Source of the DNA: Meandrina meandrites
Lineage: Eukaryota; Cnidaria; Anthozoa; Scleractinia; Meandrinidae
NCBI GenBank assembly: GCA_963693305.1
Contig: OY855910.1
Coordinates: 24,432,528-24,496,527, forward strand
DNA length: 64,000 nucleotides
Direction of reading: 5' to 3'
The notes under the pieces were generated by a model. The model saw nothing but the letters and a program-made list of their open reading frames with translations, was not told the origin of the DNA and made no database searches. The translations under genes and the position numbers were made by a program. Positions 1 through 11,400 of the stretch are shown here, piece after piece; the first letter of the stretch is position 1; the number at the start of each line of letters is the position of its first letter.

Positions 1-990
1 CTCTCTAATATGGGGAGAGAAAAGAAAGCATCGGGTCCGTTGAAATATCATTTCTTGTTATATTATGAACTTCACGCAGGTAACTTTTGAGCCGCTTGAG
101 CTGTGGCTTCACACGGAATCTGAGTCACGGCTGAGAAGGTAAGGTTTATTTTTTTCTTTTAATCACTGCTCCTTTGAATCAGCATCTGATTTAGGGAATA
201 TCGCCACAAAAAACAATTCTGGAAAAATGTTTTTTAACTGCGCGAACATTGATCAGACTGTTGACTTTTTGTTTAAAGTTGTAACGCCAAAAACTTAAAA
301 CTTGATTGAAAAGCCACTGAAGCTTACTCAAAAACTCAGTTCAGTCATTACTGCAACAGACGTTTAAATTCAGTTTAGGTTAACTATATTTTGCCTGTCT
401 TGAGGACAATTTAGTTTTCGGTGTAGAGCACGCGCAATTCTATTGTAGTATTTGCGTGCTGGCCTCGCGCTGCGTGCTCGGCTGATTGAAACCTAACCGA
501 TTTCAAACTTCAGCTGATATATTACTGCTTTAGGTCGTGTTTTCTCTTGATTGGGACTAGCAGATGTTATCAACAGGCAGTGATCTGTTGTAAGGTTGAA
601 AGGTTGGTCGATCATTACGATCAAACCAGTTACAACTGAAAATAGATGAAAACTTGTTCTGCATGTTATGAAACTTCAACCAAATCAAGTAAATGCCAGT
701 GAAAGTTATTCGACCAAATGACACAAACCAACAGAAAACGGCCTTCCTCTGTAGAACACGAAGGTAAACGGACCTCGATTCACTATACTAAAAACATAGC
801 GAGCTCTGGATAGTATTACCCATATTACGTGTACAGACCAAAATTAAATATATGACGTTCCAGGCCCTTCGACTACCAACCTGGTTTCTAGGGTCTCGTT
901 CTTTTTAGAAAAACACTGGGAACGAGGGTAATGGCACAGTACTGGGGCGAGAAAAAAAAGCCATTAGAGTACAACAGCATATATTTGTTT

Positions 991-1364
991 TAAGGCGGAG
1001 GTACACCTGAAGCCTGTTTTTCCGCCGCTAAACTTGGATTTAATGCGAATATTTCGTCCGCGTTTCAAGTAATCCAGAAACTCTATGCTCAGTCACAAAG
1101 CTATGTTTTGAGGGGTTCTGCAAATTTTTGGGTGATTTTTGGGGATGTTTGGGAAGAGATAGTTTTTCTCAAAGGATTAGTAAAATCTGGAGAAATAAGA
1201 AATATTTAAGATTTAATGTGATTTTAAAATTAGACACCCAAACAGTCTACCGACAACCTGGGGTGCTCTTGCGTGGGGATCAACTGACTGGTGTTGTTCC
1301 AAAAATTATTTTCTTTCTTCGATCCCTTCTAATTTCACTCAAAATCGGGTGTACCCCCACCTTA
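991..1364. repeat. Inverted-repeat (MITE-like) element
   Basis: The left end reads AAGGCGGAGGTACACC. The right end reads GGTGTACCCCCACCTT, an imperfect reverse complement of the left. The interior has no meaningful coding capacity. This fits a short non-autonomous DNA transposon. Target-site duplications are not clear. Confidence 0.45.
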
Positions 1365-1464
1365 GTTATATTTTATTAGTGTAATGTTGTTTAGTTTATT
1401 TTAATCAGTGTTTGTAACGTGCATTTGAAAACTTTTTGTTGAATTTGCGCGCTATAAACGAGTA

Positions 1465-1551
<87 letters not shown>
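1465..1551. repeat. (ATT)n microsatellite
   Basis: A nearly pure ATT trinucleotide array of about 28 units. The poly-Asn open frame read through it on the minus strand is an artefact of the repeat. Confidence 0.95.
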
Positions 1552-1553
<2 letters not shown>

Positions 1554-1854
1554 TGATATTCAAATATTACTACAATTTTATTATTCAATTATTATTACAA
1601 TGTTGAAATCGTGGCAGATTTTATACAGGAATTAGTAAAAAAATATTGAATATTGATAGTACTAGTGATCGCTTTCTTATATTTCTATATAACATTTTGC
1701 TTTTTATTTAATTAACGACTGTATTATAGAGCCGTTTATTATAAATAGTTATTATGTAGGTAGACTATTGAAATTTTTACTGAAGTTATCTCATGGGAAA
1801 TTTGTATATTTCTTTCATCCAGACACCTAAGATTAAAGTTTGTATGAAAAGTAC

Positions 1855-1930
<76 letters not shown>
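1855..1930. repeat. (TTA)n microsatellite
   Basis: A second pure TTA array of about 25 units, 300 bp from the first. The poly-Leu open frame across it is an artefact. Confidence 0.95.
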
Positions 1931-2210
1931 CAGTTATAAATCTTTTAAGCTCTGCACTACACAGGATTGCAAACGCTTTAAATTTCTGTCAACTTACAGA
2001 AATAATAACATTTTGCAATTGCCTGATTGCGAAGGATCGGGAAGAACGCTGTCTTTTCACATCAAAACACAACGCAATGTAACGGTCTTCATGGGTTAAT
2101 CATAAAAGGAATTTTTAAAAACTTTGTCAATGTTAAATTGTACATGAAAATCAATTTGACAAAAGAAAACGTAAAAAAAAACTAAGAAAAAAAAGGGGAA
2201 AAAAAATCCT

Positions 2211-2282
2211 CTCCCCGGCGGGGAATCGAACCCCGGTCTCCCGCGTGACAGGCGGGGATACTCACCACTATACTACCGAGGA
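2211..2282 (-). tRNA. tRNA-Asp (anticodon GTC)
   Basis: The 72-nt minus-strand sequence folds as a full cloverleaf. The 5' acceptor strand TCCTCGG pairs with CCGGGGA, with one G-T pair, followed by discriminator G. The D arm carries the A-box-like AGTATAGTGGTGAG. The anticodon arm CCCGCCTGTCACGCGGG presents GTC. The T arm has the B box GGTTCGATTCC. A T-rich run directly downstream suits RNA polymerase III termination. The sequence is close to the conserved eukaryotic tRNA-Asp. CCA is not encoded. It looks like a functional gene and not a SINE head, because all four stems pair well. Confidence 0.95.
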
Positions 2283-3905
2283 AGCAGATATGAAGGGGTT
2301 GCAAATTTAATTAGTTATTCATTATTTCTTTCCGTTTGTTTTCTAAAACAATTGGAAGGCACCAAAACATGTGGAAAATGTCAGCCAAAGGAAGCCAACC
2401 TCCTGTGAAGCACATTTTGATAAATAAATTGGTTTTGTTGTACGAAATACTTTTTGTTTAACTTTCGCCATAAACTGGGGAATCAAATCGAACTGTCTTC
2501 CAGCGATCTGCGCTTGAATTTTGTATTTCCATTCCTCTTTTACATTCGAAATCGCCAAGCGGAATATTTGCTGTGATCGAATTTATAGCTCACAACAATG
2601 ATCGTCGAGTAATCTTTATTTGCCGCTTCTGGCCGCCATTAAATACTTTCAGTATTTGCAGGAATTACGCATAAATTAAGGAGCGAGGATGTAAGTGCGA
2701 TAGCTTCCTTCGCAGACGCTTTTTGCGCTCGTGATGAACCTAGTTGTTGCCCCAGCATCATCCTCTTTCCATGTAAATACGATGTTTCTAGTGCTAGAAT
2801 CATCTCATCTGAGAGGTAGGATGATCCTAGCGCTAGGGCCAAATGCAAATCCTTCGACTGATAGCTGAACACAAAGCGAAAGCTGATAAGTGTCGCGCTG
2901 GGATTATCCTACAAACTTGGACAAGTAGTCCCGGGAGTAGTCGAGACAAATTTAACGCATTTCCTGCTTTTTTCGCAAATGTCCTTATGCGGGTAAAAAA
3001 TATTTTATCCCCCTCTCCCCCTACATTTGCGATTCACAAGTGTTTTAACGCGACGGCATTGACAGCATTGAAATGGAGGACTGGGGGATTGAAACACTGA
3101 ACTCGGTGGTACCTAAATTAGTGGAAATTTAGCCGTGCATGTTTCAACAGTTTCGTCCAAGATTGTAGTGCTAGGATTATCCTTTTTCCATCTGAAATAG
3201 GGTCTTAGACTTTGAATTTTGTTCCATTGACGCGGCAAAAGATTCCCCCCTTGCTTTGCACTCATGTCACTGTTTCCCTGTTTCCTTCGCGTTCTTTAGC
3301 GCTGACAAAAGAGAAAAATAGAGGCTGTGAACAGTCTACTGTATTAGGTTTGCTTTCCTGCCAACGACAAAGAAGGTCGCGCTGAAAGCCAGTTTAAATA
3401 CTTCATTGTATTACACCATTTTCATTTATTTGTTACACACTTTATTCTTATAGTTCAAATCGTCAGATGTGATCAAAGTCGCTTTATCGCATGGCCCCAC
3501 TAATACCATACAGCTTCGAGCGCAATCAGAATAATGAGCGATGAAAATATAAATATCAAGCTGCAAAGAATTATAAATATTCGTTTGCTTAACGCCGTTT
3601 TCTTTGGCTCTTTCCTTGACTGTTCTGTTCATGTTCTGTTCCCTGGCTCAAACTAGGATTTCCTGTTAATGGTACAGCGGGGTGGGATCCGGGGTGGGGG
3701 AGATTTAAGGTTTATCAGCCAGTAACATCCTTCTTTTCAACGACCAGGGCCTGGGTTAATTTTGTGTTTTTGTTGTGACAAGAACTGAGTTGATGGTATT
3801 TAAGAATTGGTTACACACTGGAGATTTATACACGCAGTAAGAACCACCTTGGACAGGATTATACACAGAGTACAACATGAAAGCACTGCTCAATAGCAGT
3901 GGCCG
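2283..3905. other. Intergenic, recurring short motif
   Basis: No gene is supported. A motif close to GCTAGGATNATCCT recurs near 2817 (GGATGATCCTAGCGCTAG), 2899 and 3168, which suggests remnants of a dispersed repeat. The open frames here show no domain. Confidence 0.4.
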
Positions 3906-3915
3906 ACAGTAAAAA

Positions 3916-4214
3916 TAAAAAATAAAATAAATCACTTTATTTAAGTGTCAATGTATTTAGCACGGCTGTACTAATTGAGGACACTGTAAATAGTGAAACA
4001 GATATTATAAATCAAACAGAAAACTTGTTAAAAATCCCAACTGGAAGGAGGCTGACTAGTTGGCTATATACAAAGATCTACGAAGCGTGGAGGAGTTGAA
4101 TTCGGGACCACCGAAGACAAATCCATCTAGTGGCAGGGAGGAGGATTTGAACCCGGGACCTTCGGATTACAAGTCCAGAGCCCTTACCTCTAGGCCGCGC
4201 TGCCTCCGTTAAAA
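3916..4214 (-). mobile_element. tRNA-derived SINE, Thr-like head
   Basis: On the minus strand the element starts with a tRNA-like head: a D-arm-like GCGGCCTAGAGGTAAGGGC, a loop resembling an anticodon TGT, and a B box GGGTTCAAATCC. A non-tRNA body and an A/T-rich tail near the low-coordinate end follow. ACAGTAAAAA occurs on both sides (3906-3915 and 4215-4224) and is a likely target-site duplication. A headless relative lies at 4917-5007. Confidence 0.75.
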
Positions 4215-4499
4215 CAGTAAAAACTCGCACGTAAGACAGCTGATAAGAACCTGCATTTTTCTAAGTTGGCCTACACAGGTTTTCATACAAGTGGTGTTTA
4301 GTGGGGTTTTAGGCTATCTAGGTTCTTAAGTGGGTTCTTATTTTCTTGAGAAAAAATGTATTTGTTGCATTGCTGGAAGAATATTGGTATTGTCAGTTGT
4401 TTATGCCAAATATGGATGTAATCACGCGTAAATGACTTCAATCTAAACATAACACAAAGAGCTTGTTGAATTTTAAGTTTTAAATGGATTCTATATTGT

Positions 4500-4754
4500 G
4501 GGAGGCGCAGTGGCCCAATGGTTAAGTGCGCTGGATTCCGGATCGAACGGTCCGGGTTCGAGTCCTGCCCGGGGCACTGCGTTGTCTTCTTAGGCAAGAT
4601 ACTTTACTCTCACAGTGCCTCTCTCCACCCAGGTGTATAAATGGGTACCGGCGAATTTACTGCTGGGGGTAACCCTGCGATCGACTAGCATCCCAGGGGG
4701 TAGTAGAAATACTCCTAGTTGCTTCATGCTACGGAAACAGGGATAAGTTCTAAA
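4500..4754 (+). mobile_element. tRNA-derived SINE (GGGAGGCG family), copy 1
   Basis: The head contains GTGGCCCAATGGTTAAGTGC (A-box region) and GGGTTCGAGTCC (B box). The body includes CACCCAGGTGTATAAATGGG and ends near CGGAAACAGGGATAAG. It is homologous to the elements at 13180-13458 (opposite strand) and 32427-32717. This copy is diverged and shows no clear target-site duplication. Confidence 0.8.
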
Positions 4755-4916
4755 GCTATAAAATAAGAATCTGTTTTAATTTCATGCTAAAACAGGTTCT
4801 TATATAAAGGGGGTATAAGTGGAGATTTAGGACATTTAGCCTGTTGAACAGGTTCTTGCGGGTTTTTATTGGTTTTTGTTAAAGCGCCGGGCTTGTACAT
4901 ATCCTTCTTCCTGCCA

Positions 4917-5007
4917 CTAGATGGATTTGTATTTGGTGGTGCCGAATTCAACTCCTCCACACTTTGTAAATACTAAAATAGCCAACTGGTCGGCCTCCTT
5001 CCATTTT
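4917..5007 (+). mobile_element. SINE fragment, headless relative of the 3916-4214 element
   Basis: It matches the body of the Thr-like SINE in opposite orientation, from CTAGATGGATTTGT through GCCAACTGGTCGGCCTCCTTCC, followed by a T-rich run. The tRNA head is missing. Confidence 0.7.
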
Positions 5008-5016
5008 TTTTTACTT

Positions 5017-5022
5017 TTTATT
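5017..5022 (-). terminator. Possible RanGAP1 polyadenylation signal
   Basis: AATAAA on the minus strand, about 380 nt past the RanGAP1 stop codon. It is the nearest canonical hexamer I found downstream of the gene. It lies next to a SINE fragment, so its use is uncertain. Confidence 0.35.
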
Positions 5023-5126
5023 CATTCATTTAGTGCTCACACGAGTGGGTCTCAGTTACTGACTAAAAATTCAATGGTTAGTTGAGGTTGCTAGGCAATA
5101 CCCTATTTTCTTTTCACCAAGCTGAC

Positions 5127-5269
5127 GTACGAACTCTCGGGTAGTGTTAGTACGAACTCTCGGGTAACGTTCGTACGAACACTCGGGTAGTGTTCGTACG
5201 AACTCTCGGGTAGTGTTCGTACGAACTCTCGGGTAGCGTTCGTACGAACTCTCGGGTAGTGTTCGTACT
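5127..5269. repeat. 23-bp tandem array in the predicted RanGAP1 3' UTR
   Basis: Six consecutive 23-bp units with consensus GTACGAACTCTCGGGTAGTG plus TTC, followed by a partial seventh. Differences between units are single-base. The array begins 132 bp past the RanGAP1 stop on the minus strand. A unit length of 23 is not a multiple of three, so the open frame through it is unlikely to be real. Confidence 0.9.
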
Positions 5270-5400
5270 GTTTTCGGATAGGTCAACACGAGTCGGAAAT
5301 AGTTCCCGTCATCAAACGACACTACGCAATTCGACGTCCTTTCCACTAGGTACCTTGATAAAATGCTAAACAGGCGGGGTCGCTGTGAAGTGGTGTAACA

Positions 5401-8400
5401 TTATATCTGATATAGTGTTTGTAAGAAGTGGTGGCGCGCCTCAGAACAAGAATCCAAAAGCTTGTTAGGTCTGCAATGAAAACAAAAAACTTGTGAGTCT
5501 CTAAAATCACTCTAAATAATCAAAATAAATGTAAATAACGCAACGAACTATAAATCTGAACTAGAAGTAAGACCATGGATCTAGTGAGCACTAAGCATGG
5601 TAAAACTACAACTGGTACAACTATTTGCAACCGGTGCCAAGCGCGGGAAAACGCGCCAAAGGCAAATCACGATTAGCTGTGGCTTGGCTCCTGATTGGTT
5701 GAAAACAAAAAGACATGTTCTCTCGTGGATCGGAGCGATTCTCGTTTGATCTTGAAATGGTCACGTGCAAACAGGAGGCGAACAACAAAGGGATAGAGAA
5801 AATTTGATTGGTTGTCGAGAGAAGTGGTATTATAGCCCCTCGCTTTTTTACTTGATGTTCTTCGCGCTGCGTTGCTCCCCAATTAACGTAACGCGTGGAA
5901 GATGATAAAAAAAAATAATAACACTTACTTTGAAATAAAAGCGACGAAGAATGATTTAAGGTGTCTCGGGAAATAAGGTTGTTTGGCAGCATAATCTAAA
6001 GCCTTTAGAGGACCAGAAATATCTTCAGCGTGCTCAATCTTTTCTTCGCCCTGCAAACACAACCAAAAAATAATATTATTTCTTCAAAATATGTGTGAAA
6101 TCGATATCAATAGTTCCTGGGTGAGAATGCACGCAAGTATTCCGCCTCCATGCTCTACGCTCGGGATAAAAAGAAAAGAGGATCCGTGGTTCCCGCTCTG
6201 TTCCTCCAACCCCTCCCTGCAACTGGTATGGGGTTTGTTGAGGAAAGTGATTAGTTAAAGAAACTCACACAAACAATTATTAACCAATTAATGGCTTGAA
6301 CGAATGTTTTCCCGCGCTTGACATCCGTTACATGTTTTCCCGCGCTTGGCACCCGTTACATGTTTTCCCGCGCTTGGCACCCGTTACATTGTTTTCCACG
6401 CTTGTCGCCCACAAACTTGGTATAGACATCTCATCGGTTTTGGTTTTCGCTTAGCCTGCGTAGCTGGCGGGATTAGCGGGCACGAAATCGACTCCTCACC
6501 AAGCCCCTCGCTGCCAAGACCAAGACCAAAGCATGCGGCCGCTGCCAAGACCAAAGCATGCGGCCGCTAAGACCAAAGCATGCAGCCGCAGAGCATGCGG
6601 CCGCGAAATCCCACCAGCTACGCAGGCTAGTTTTCGCTTTACGATAGTTATTGTAAAACTGTCTAATGAAAATTACCATAATTATCAATTGAGTAAGGCA
6701 TGAAGGAATTTTGGGGACAAGCTTTGACGTTAAAACTACGTTGTTACCATGGGCAACTGGTTCGGTTTCCAATAGTAACTTGTCGAACTCAGCCGTTCCA
6801 TGATTTGGCGGGCTTTTATGGCATGTGACACATATGTTTCCAATGGATACTAAGCCGGTTACTCGTGGCAACGACGTAGTTTTAACGTCAAAACCTTGCC
6901 GTGGTAACAGCACGTTCAAGGTTTCCGAATTATGTACTCAAACAGTTGGGTTTTATAGTACCTTGAGAAGTCCCATGTGAATTAACAGGGCCGAGATGAG
7001 TCCTTCTTCTTTGCAGTCAGCTGATTCAAGCGCTGGCTTCAGTATAGTGTCTGAAACGAGATTGTATTAAAGTCACTACAATGCAATCATCCTATGCCGA
7101 TATCAATAGGGAAAAGTTGCAAAATTTTCGGTCGGACCTGCAACTAAGGCCTGGTTTAAACGTCGCATTTTAAATGCGCCGAATCAAATTGCCGAATTGA
7201 GTGTATGTAAAATGCGACGTTTAAAACAAATAAATTCGATAGATTTGAATTAAATGCGAGTTCAGTCGAATATTCGACTGTTCCAGTTTCATAGCTGTTC
7301 TTTGCGGAACAACAACGTGAAATGACCAAATTTTGCGTATTGTAGACAACCTGAACCACGACACGAGTAATTTTTGGTTTTTATATTTGTAATTGAACGC
7401 TCAGCTATAGCTCAGCAATTAAATGCGACACAATTAAATGCGACGTTTAAAACCAAATGCCGAATTTTTTAATTCGAGTCGACTCGAATTAGGATTGTAT
7501 TCGGCGCATGTAAAATGCGACGTTCAAACCAGGCCTAAGAAAACTGAATTATTCCATAGTCGCCGTGACCAAAAAGGCGAAAACTCCGCTACGTATAAAT
7601 AATTAGAAAAATTGTTTGAAACATTAAAACAGCAATGGAATGAATCTTTAACTGAAAGCTTACCTGCACATTCCATGAGTGCTTCCTTATTATCTTTAAG
7701 TGCGACGCAGATCTGAAAGAAATAAAATGTCGTAAAAAAGTATGCTAGCGATATACTTTTTAATCTTGTGCTTTCAGTTTTTATTCAATATCAGCTCAGT
7801 GACTCAGCAATTTTAGTTACGTATCCGTAAGACAATCAATTAAAGTCTGGGTCCAATGCGCTTGGATATGTGAGATAGTCAGGGCAAAAACACGATGGCG
7901 TTTATAGTGGACTTGAGCGATCTTCTCCTTCTAAAACAAAACTTTGGAAACAAACTTGATCAACAGAAGTCGGGATAACCTCTCGAATCTTAATGTAACA
8001 CTGGTGAAAAATTATTTTTTTTAATTTCCTGTTTTTTTTAACTGTCAGAGTCACATGGCAAACAATATACAATATTCTCTTAAATGTACACAAGACCAAA
8101 TGACTCATGAATGCTCTCCTTCCTTCCTTTACACTACATGAAACAACTCTTTCACAAGTGCCCAAAGTGGGAAGGTTAATTAATCCTGTTGCCACCATGT
8201 TGACCTTTTCTCGCCTATCTTAGAAGCGTTTGTGCATCTGTTCTGTGTTACTGGAGTGGAGTTGTCCGACTGTGTTTCTGTATTGGCACTTACCGATACA
8301 AAGCACTTCGCAATTTTATTAGTGTCTTGTAAGTCATCCTGTAAAAACAAAAAGCAAACTTGTTAAATAGCTGAACACTGCAATCCCATCTGACCAATCA

Positions 8401-11400
8401 CAACAAACGAAAATAAAGCAATAGACCAATCAAAGCTCAAAGCAAAACATGCAACAAAGCGCGGGAAAACTGGCAACCGGTTCCAAGCGCGGGAAAACAT
8501 GCAACCGGTTTAAAGCGCGGGAAAACATGCAACCCCTCAACCTCAACTTCACTCCTTTGTTTGGGGTCAGTAGAGCCGCAGAGCGTCATTCGAAACTAGC
8601 CTCTCAGGTTTCCTCTTGGTTGGTTGAAAAAAGCATCTTGGCGTTCATTGATAAAAGCACACTGTACAAGATGTTAACCATAAAAGAGCTAAGCAAACGC
8701 AAAACCAATTTTTGTAAAGCACTTTTTAGCAGTAGGAGATCAAAAAAGCACCAAGAATCTTAAACTCTGGTGATTTTTAAAAACTTCTCATGCTCTTTGG
8801 ATAAACACTCAAGGCAAGTAACCAATAAACTATCAAATAATTATACATACCTTTAAATATTCTGCTATTAACGATCTCCTTTGTGTGCTCGGGATATTCT
8901 TGAATTTTTCCAACGTCGGTGAGCTGAGAAAATCTTGGACAACTTCCATGCTTACCACCTTTATAAGAAAAGAAGGAAAACCACTTAAGATGTTTTAAGT
9001 AGTTTCCCAATCACAATAAATAATAAAAGTTGAAAACTGTTTAACTGCGGCAAAAGCAGGATATCCCCAGTAATTTATGCATAGAGCATTCTTCAATCAG
9101 GGGCATCCAACAGACCGTTTCGGTGAATATCTGTTCGGAAGACCTATAATCGCCTACGATTTTCGGATTAAGAGTGATGAAAAACAGGAGATTCCTTTAG
9201 CTCAAACTTTCGTGACATGGGGAAAGCAATGCCTGTTGTTTTCGGCGAGAGAAAAATGTCGTCTTGGGTACGAAAAAAGGCCAGCTACGATTTTCGAGAA
9301 GGCAACAGCGGCTGGTATATTATGTTAAAATATTTCGTTCCCTAACATTTTCTGAAGTTTGAATGTCCAGCTAGCGTATCCGAAAAGATACACTTTTCTT
9401 AGCGTTTAAAAATAAGGGATTTTAATCGTACAAAAAAGACACTAATAACGTAAAAACGGTGTTCCGACACCTACAGTAAAATTTTCTCGTTGGGTGCCCC
9501 TGTTCAGCATGAACAATGTTGTTAGTACGGGGAAGAAGTTCGCTGAAACATGGCTTTCTATGTGCCATATGGGCTGTGTCAGGTTCGCAAGGTATTGTTG
9601 TCAAATGTACCACCGCCATCTTTTTTCTTACGGAGGATTGAGTCTGAGCAATCAGTTTAGCCAATCACAAAGGACGCAAACTATCCAGTGGACCAATCAA
9701 AACTGGAAGCAAATACATACGGCCGCACCAAGCGCGGGAAAACGTGTTGGAGCGAGTCACTATTTCTACTGTTGGTTTTGCTTCTGATTGGCTGAGAAAT
9801 TAGCCAATCGTAGTAACGCGACTTACGAGTTGTAAGACTCAAAACTTAAGGTCGCCAAACACGAGGCGACCGGTCGCAGGGACCGGTCCCGGGGACCAAG
9901 TCCCATCGTGTGAAATCCGGTCGCAGGGACAGAATTTTGGTCCCCGAAATCGGTCCCACAAATTCAAACTGGTTTGAATTCGTGGGACCAGTCGCAGGGA
10001 CTGGTCCCCGCAATATTTTGCTTGGTCCCTCGTGTGAACAGGTTCTTAGGACCACAAACGGTCAACAGCAGTCTGCTGTTTATTTTGTTTAGTTTTCCTC
10101 GAATTATCAAAACCAATCCGAAAAAAATCTTGCAAGCGTTTTCAGCAAACGAGAAGCTAAGACACTGCATTTTGAAAACTAATGTAATTTTTAAATCACC
10201 GCCGCAAATATCGCTTTAGTATTTTCGATTTCTTTTACATGTAATTGATATATGTATTTTTACATTTTGCAGTGTAAACGAGATTCTCAAGAGAGAAAAG
10301 AAGTTGCAGTGGGAAGGAAGGCCGGCGAGAGAGGTTATCCGCTGGAGGGTTTTTTTTAATAAAGAGGGAAGGAGAACCCTCTCTCCTTCTCCTTGCCCAA
10401 TACCATCCCCATGCAAAGAGCACCATACCAGCAGGCTACGAGAAATATTGAGAAATTTACATGTTACGTTCTCAAACAGTCGCCACGCACAAGGAGACAA
10501 ATTAGGTATCTTATATGACGATGCGCCCCGTTATGGCCGTGTGGCGGTACCGTGGCTCGTCATAGAACGAATTTCGTGACATAACGTTTCTCATCTTTCA
10601 CTCTTTAATGCTTCATTCGAACGTACTAACTATTGCTATTTAAATAAAATGTCACAAATAGAAAATACAAATATTTCTGAAAAAGGCTTGCAATCAGTCA
10701 CTAACTCTACTATACAAATAAAAATCTTTAAAGACAAGGTGTAAAATTCCAAAAAGACATTAATCATTTCATCATCAAATACGCGATGGTGCGAAAATTA
10801 CTGTCCAAATTCTTGAAAACATGCATTAAATAGTGATTATTCACACAATTTCATTATTTTGCATTTGTACTAGGCACATGTTATGACTGATATGCTTAGA
10901 AGCGCAATTAAATAACAATAGAAATTCAAAATTAATTACGAGAACTAAGCTTCCTCTATCTAACTACAATATTGTATAAGTACTAGATACAAGTAAAATA
11001 ATGTGCTACACAAGCACACTTTATCGTACATATTTTACAAGGTTTTGTGCCATAAAAAATTAAAGGAGTGGTTTCCAATTGACTGTTGAAAGGAACTGTG
11101 CGGTTGCACTGAGTTTTGGGTTTGTCCAATAAACATGTAACATTCTCTCTCATCAGTCAAATCAAGAGAAATCTGCTGGGTTTTTAACCAATCGGGCACA
11201 AGACCAAAATCAATCATGGCATCACTTATACGCGCATTTTCCCGCCCCAGGCGACGGCTGCATGTTTTCCCGCGCTTGGCAGCAGCATGTTTTCCCGCGT
11301 TTGGCTATAGCTACATTCCGCTTTTGCAGCAGTCATTTGTAAACCACTCTTCACTGACTTTAATGAATGATTAATCTACGGAAGGGCCTGTACAATTTAC

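Larger units (their letters stand above)
1..2210. other. Unassigned left-edge region
   Basis: I see no convincing coding gene here. The sequence is AT-rich and holds an inverted-repeat element and two (ATT)n microsatellites, listed separately. A short open stretch from position 65 ends at a GTAAGG donor-like site near 140 and could be an exon of a gene off the left edge, but no homology is visible. The other open frames are short and have no recognisable motif. Confidence 0.5.

Noticed and set aside
65..140. Possible coding exon ending at GTAAGG at the left edge
   Set aside because: It is only 25 codons, with no homology and no partner exon. It is kept as a note in the left-edge entry.
1391..1588. 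Poly-asparagine open frame
   Set aside because: It is a translation of the (ATT)n microsatellite and has no other protein-like sequence.
4137..4208. Candidate tRNA-Thr on the minus strand
   Set aside because: The acceptor stem does not pair well and the sequence continues into a repeat body with flanking direct repeats, so it is a SINE.
5071..5346. 91-codon minus-strand frame with repeated RTLPE/SSYERYPRV phrases
   Set aside because: It is produced by the 23-bp tandem array, whose unit length rotates the frame. It lies in the RanGAP1 3' UTR.
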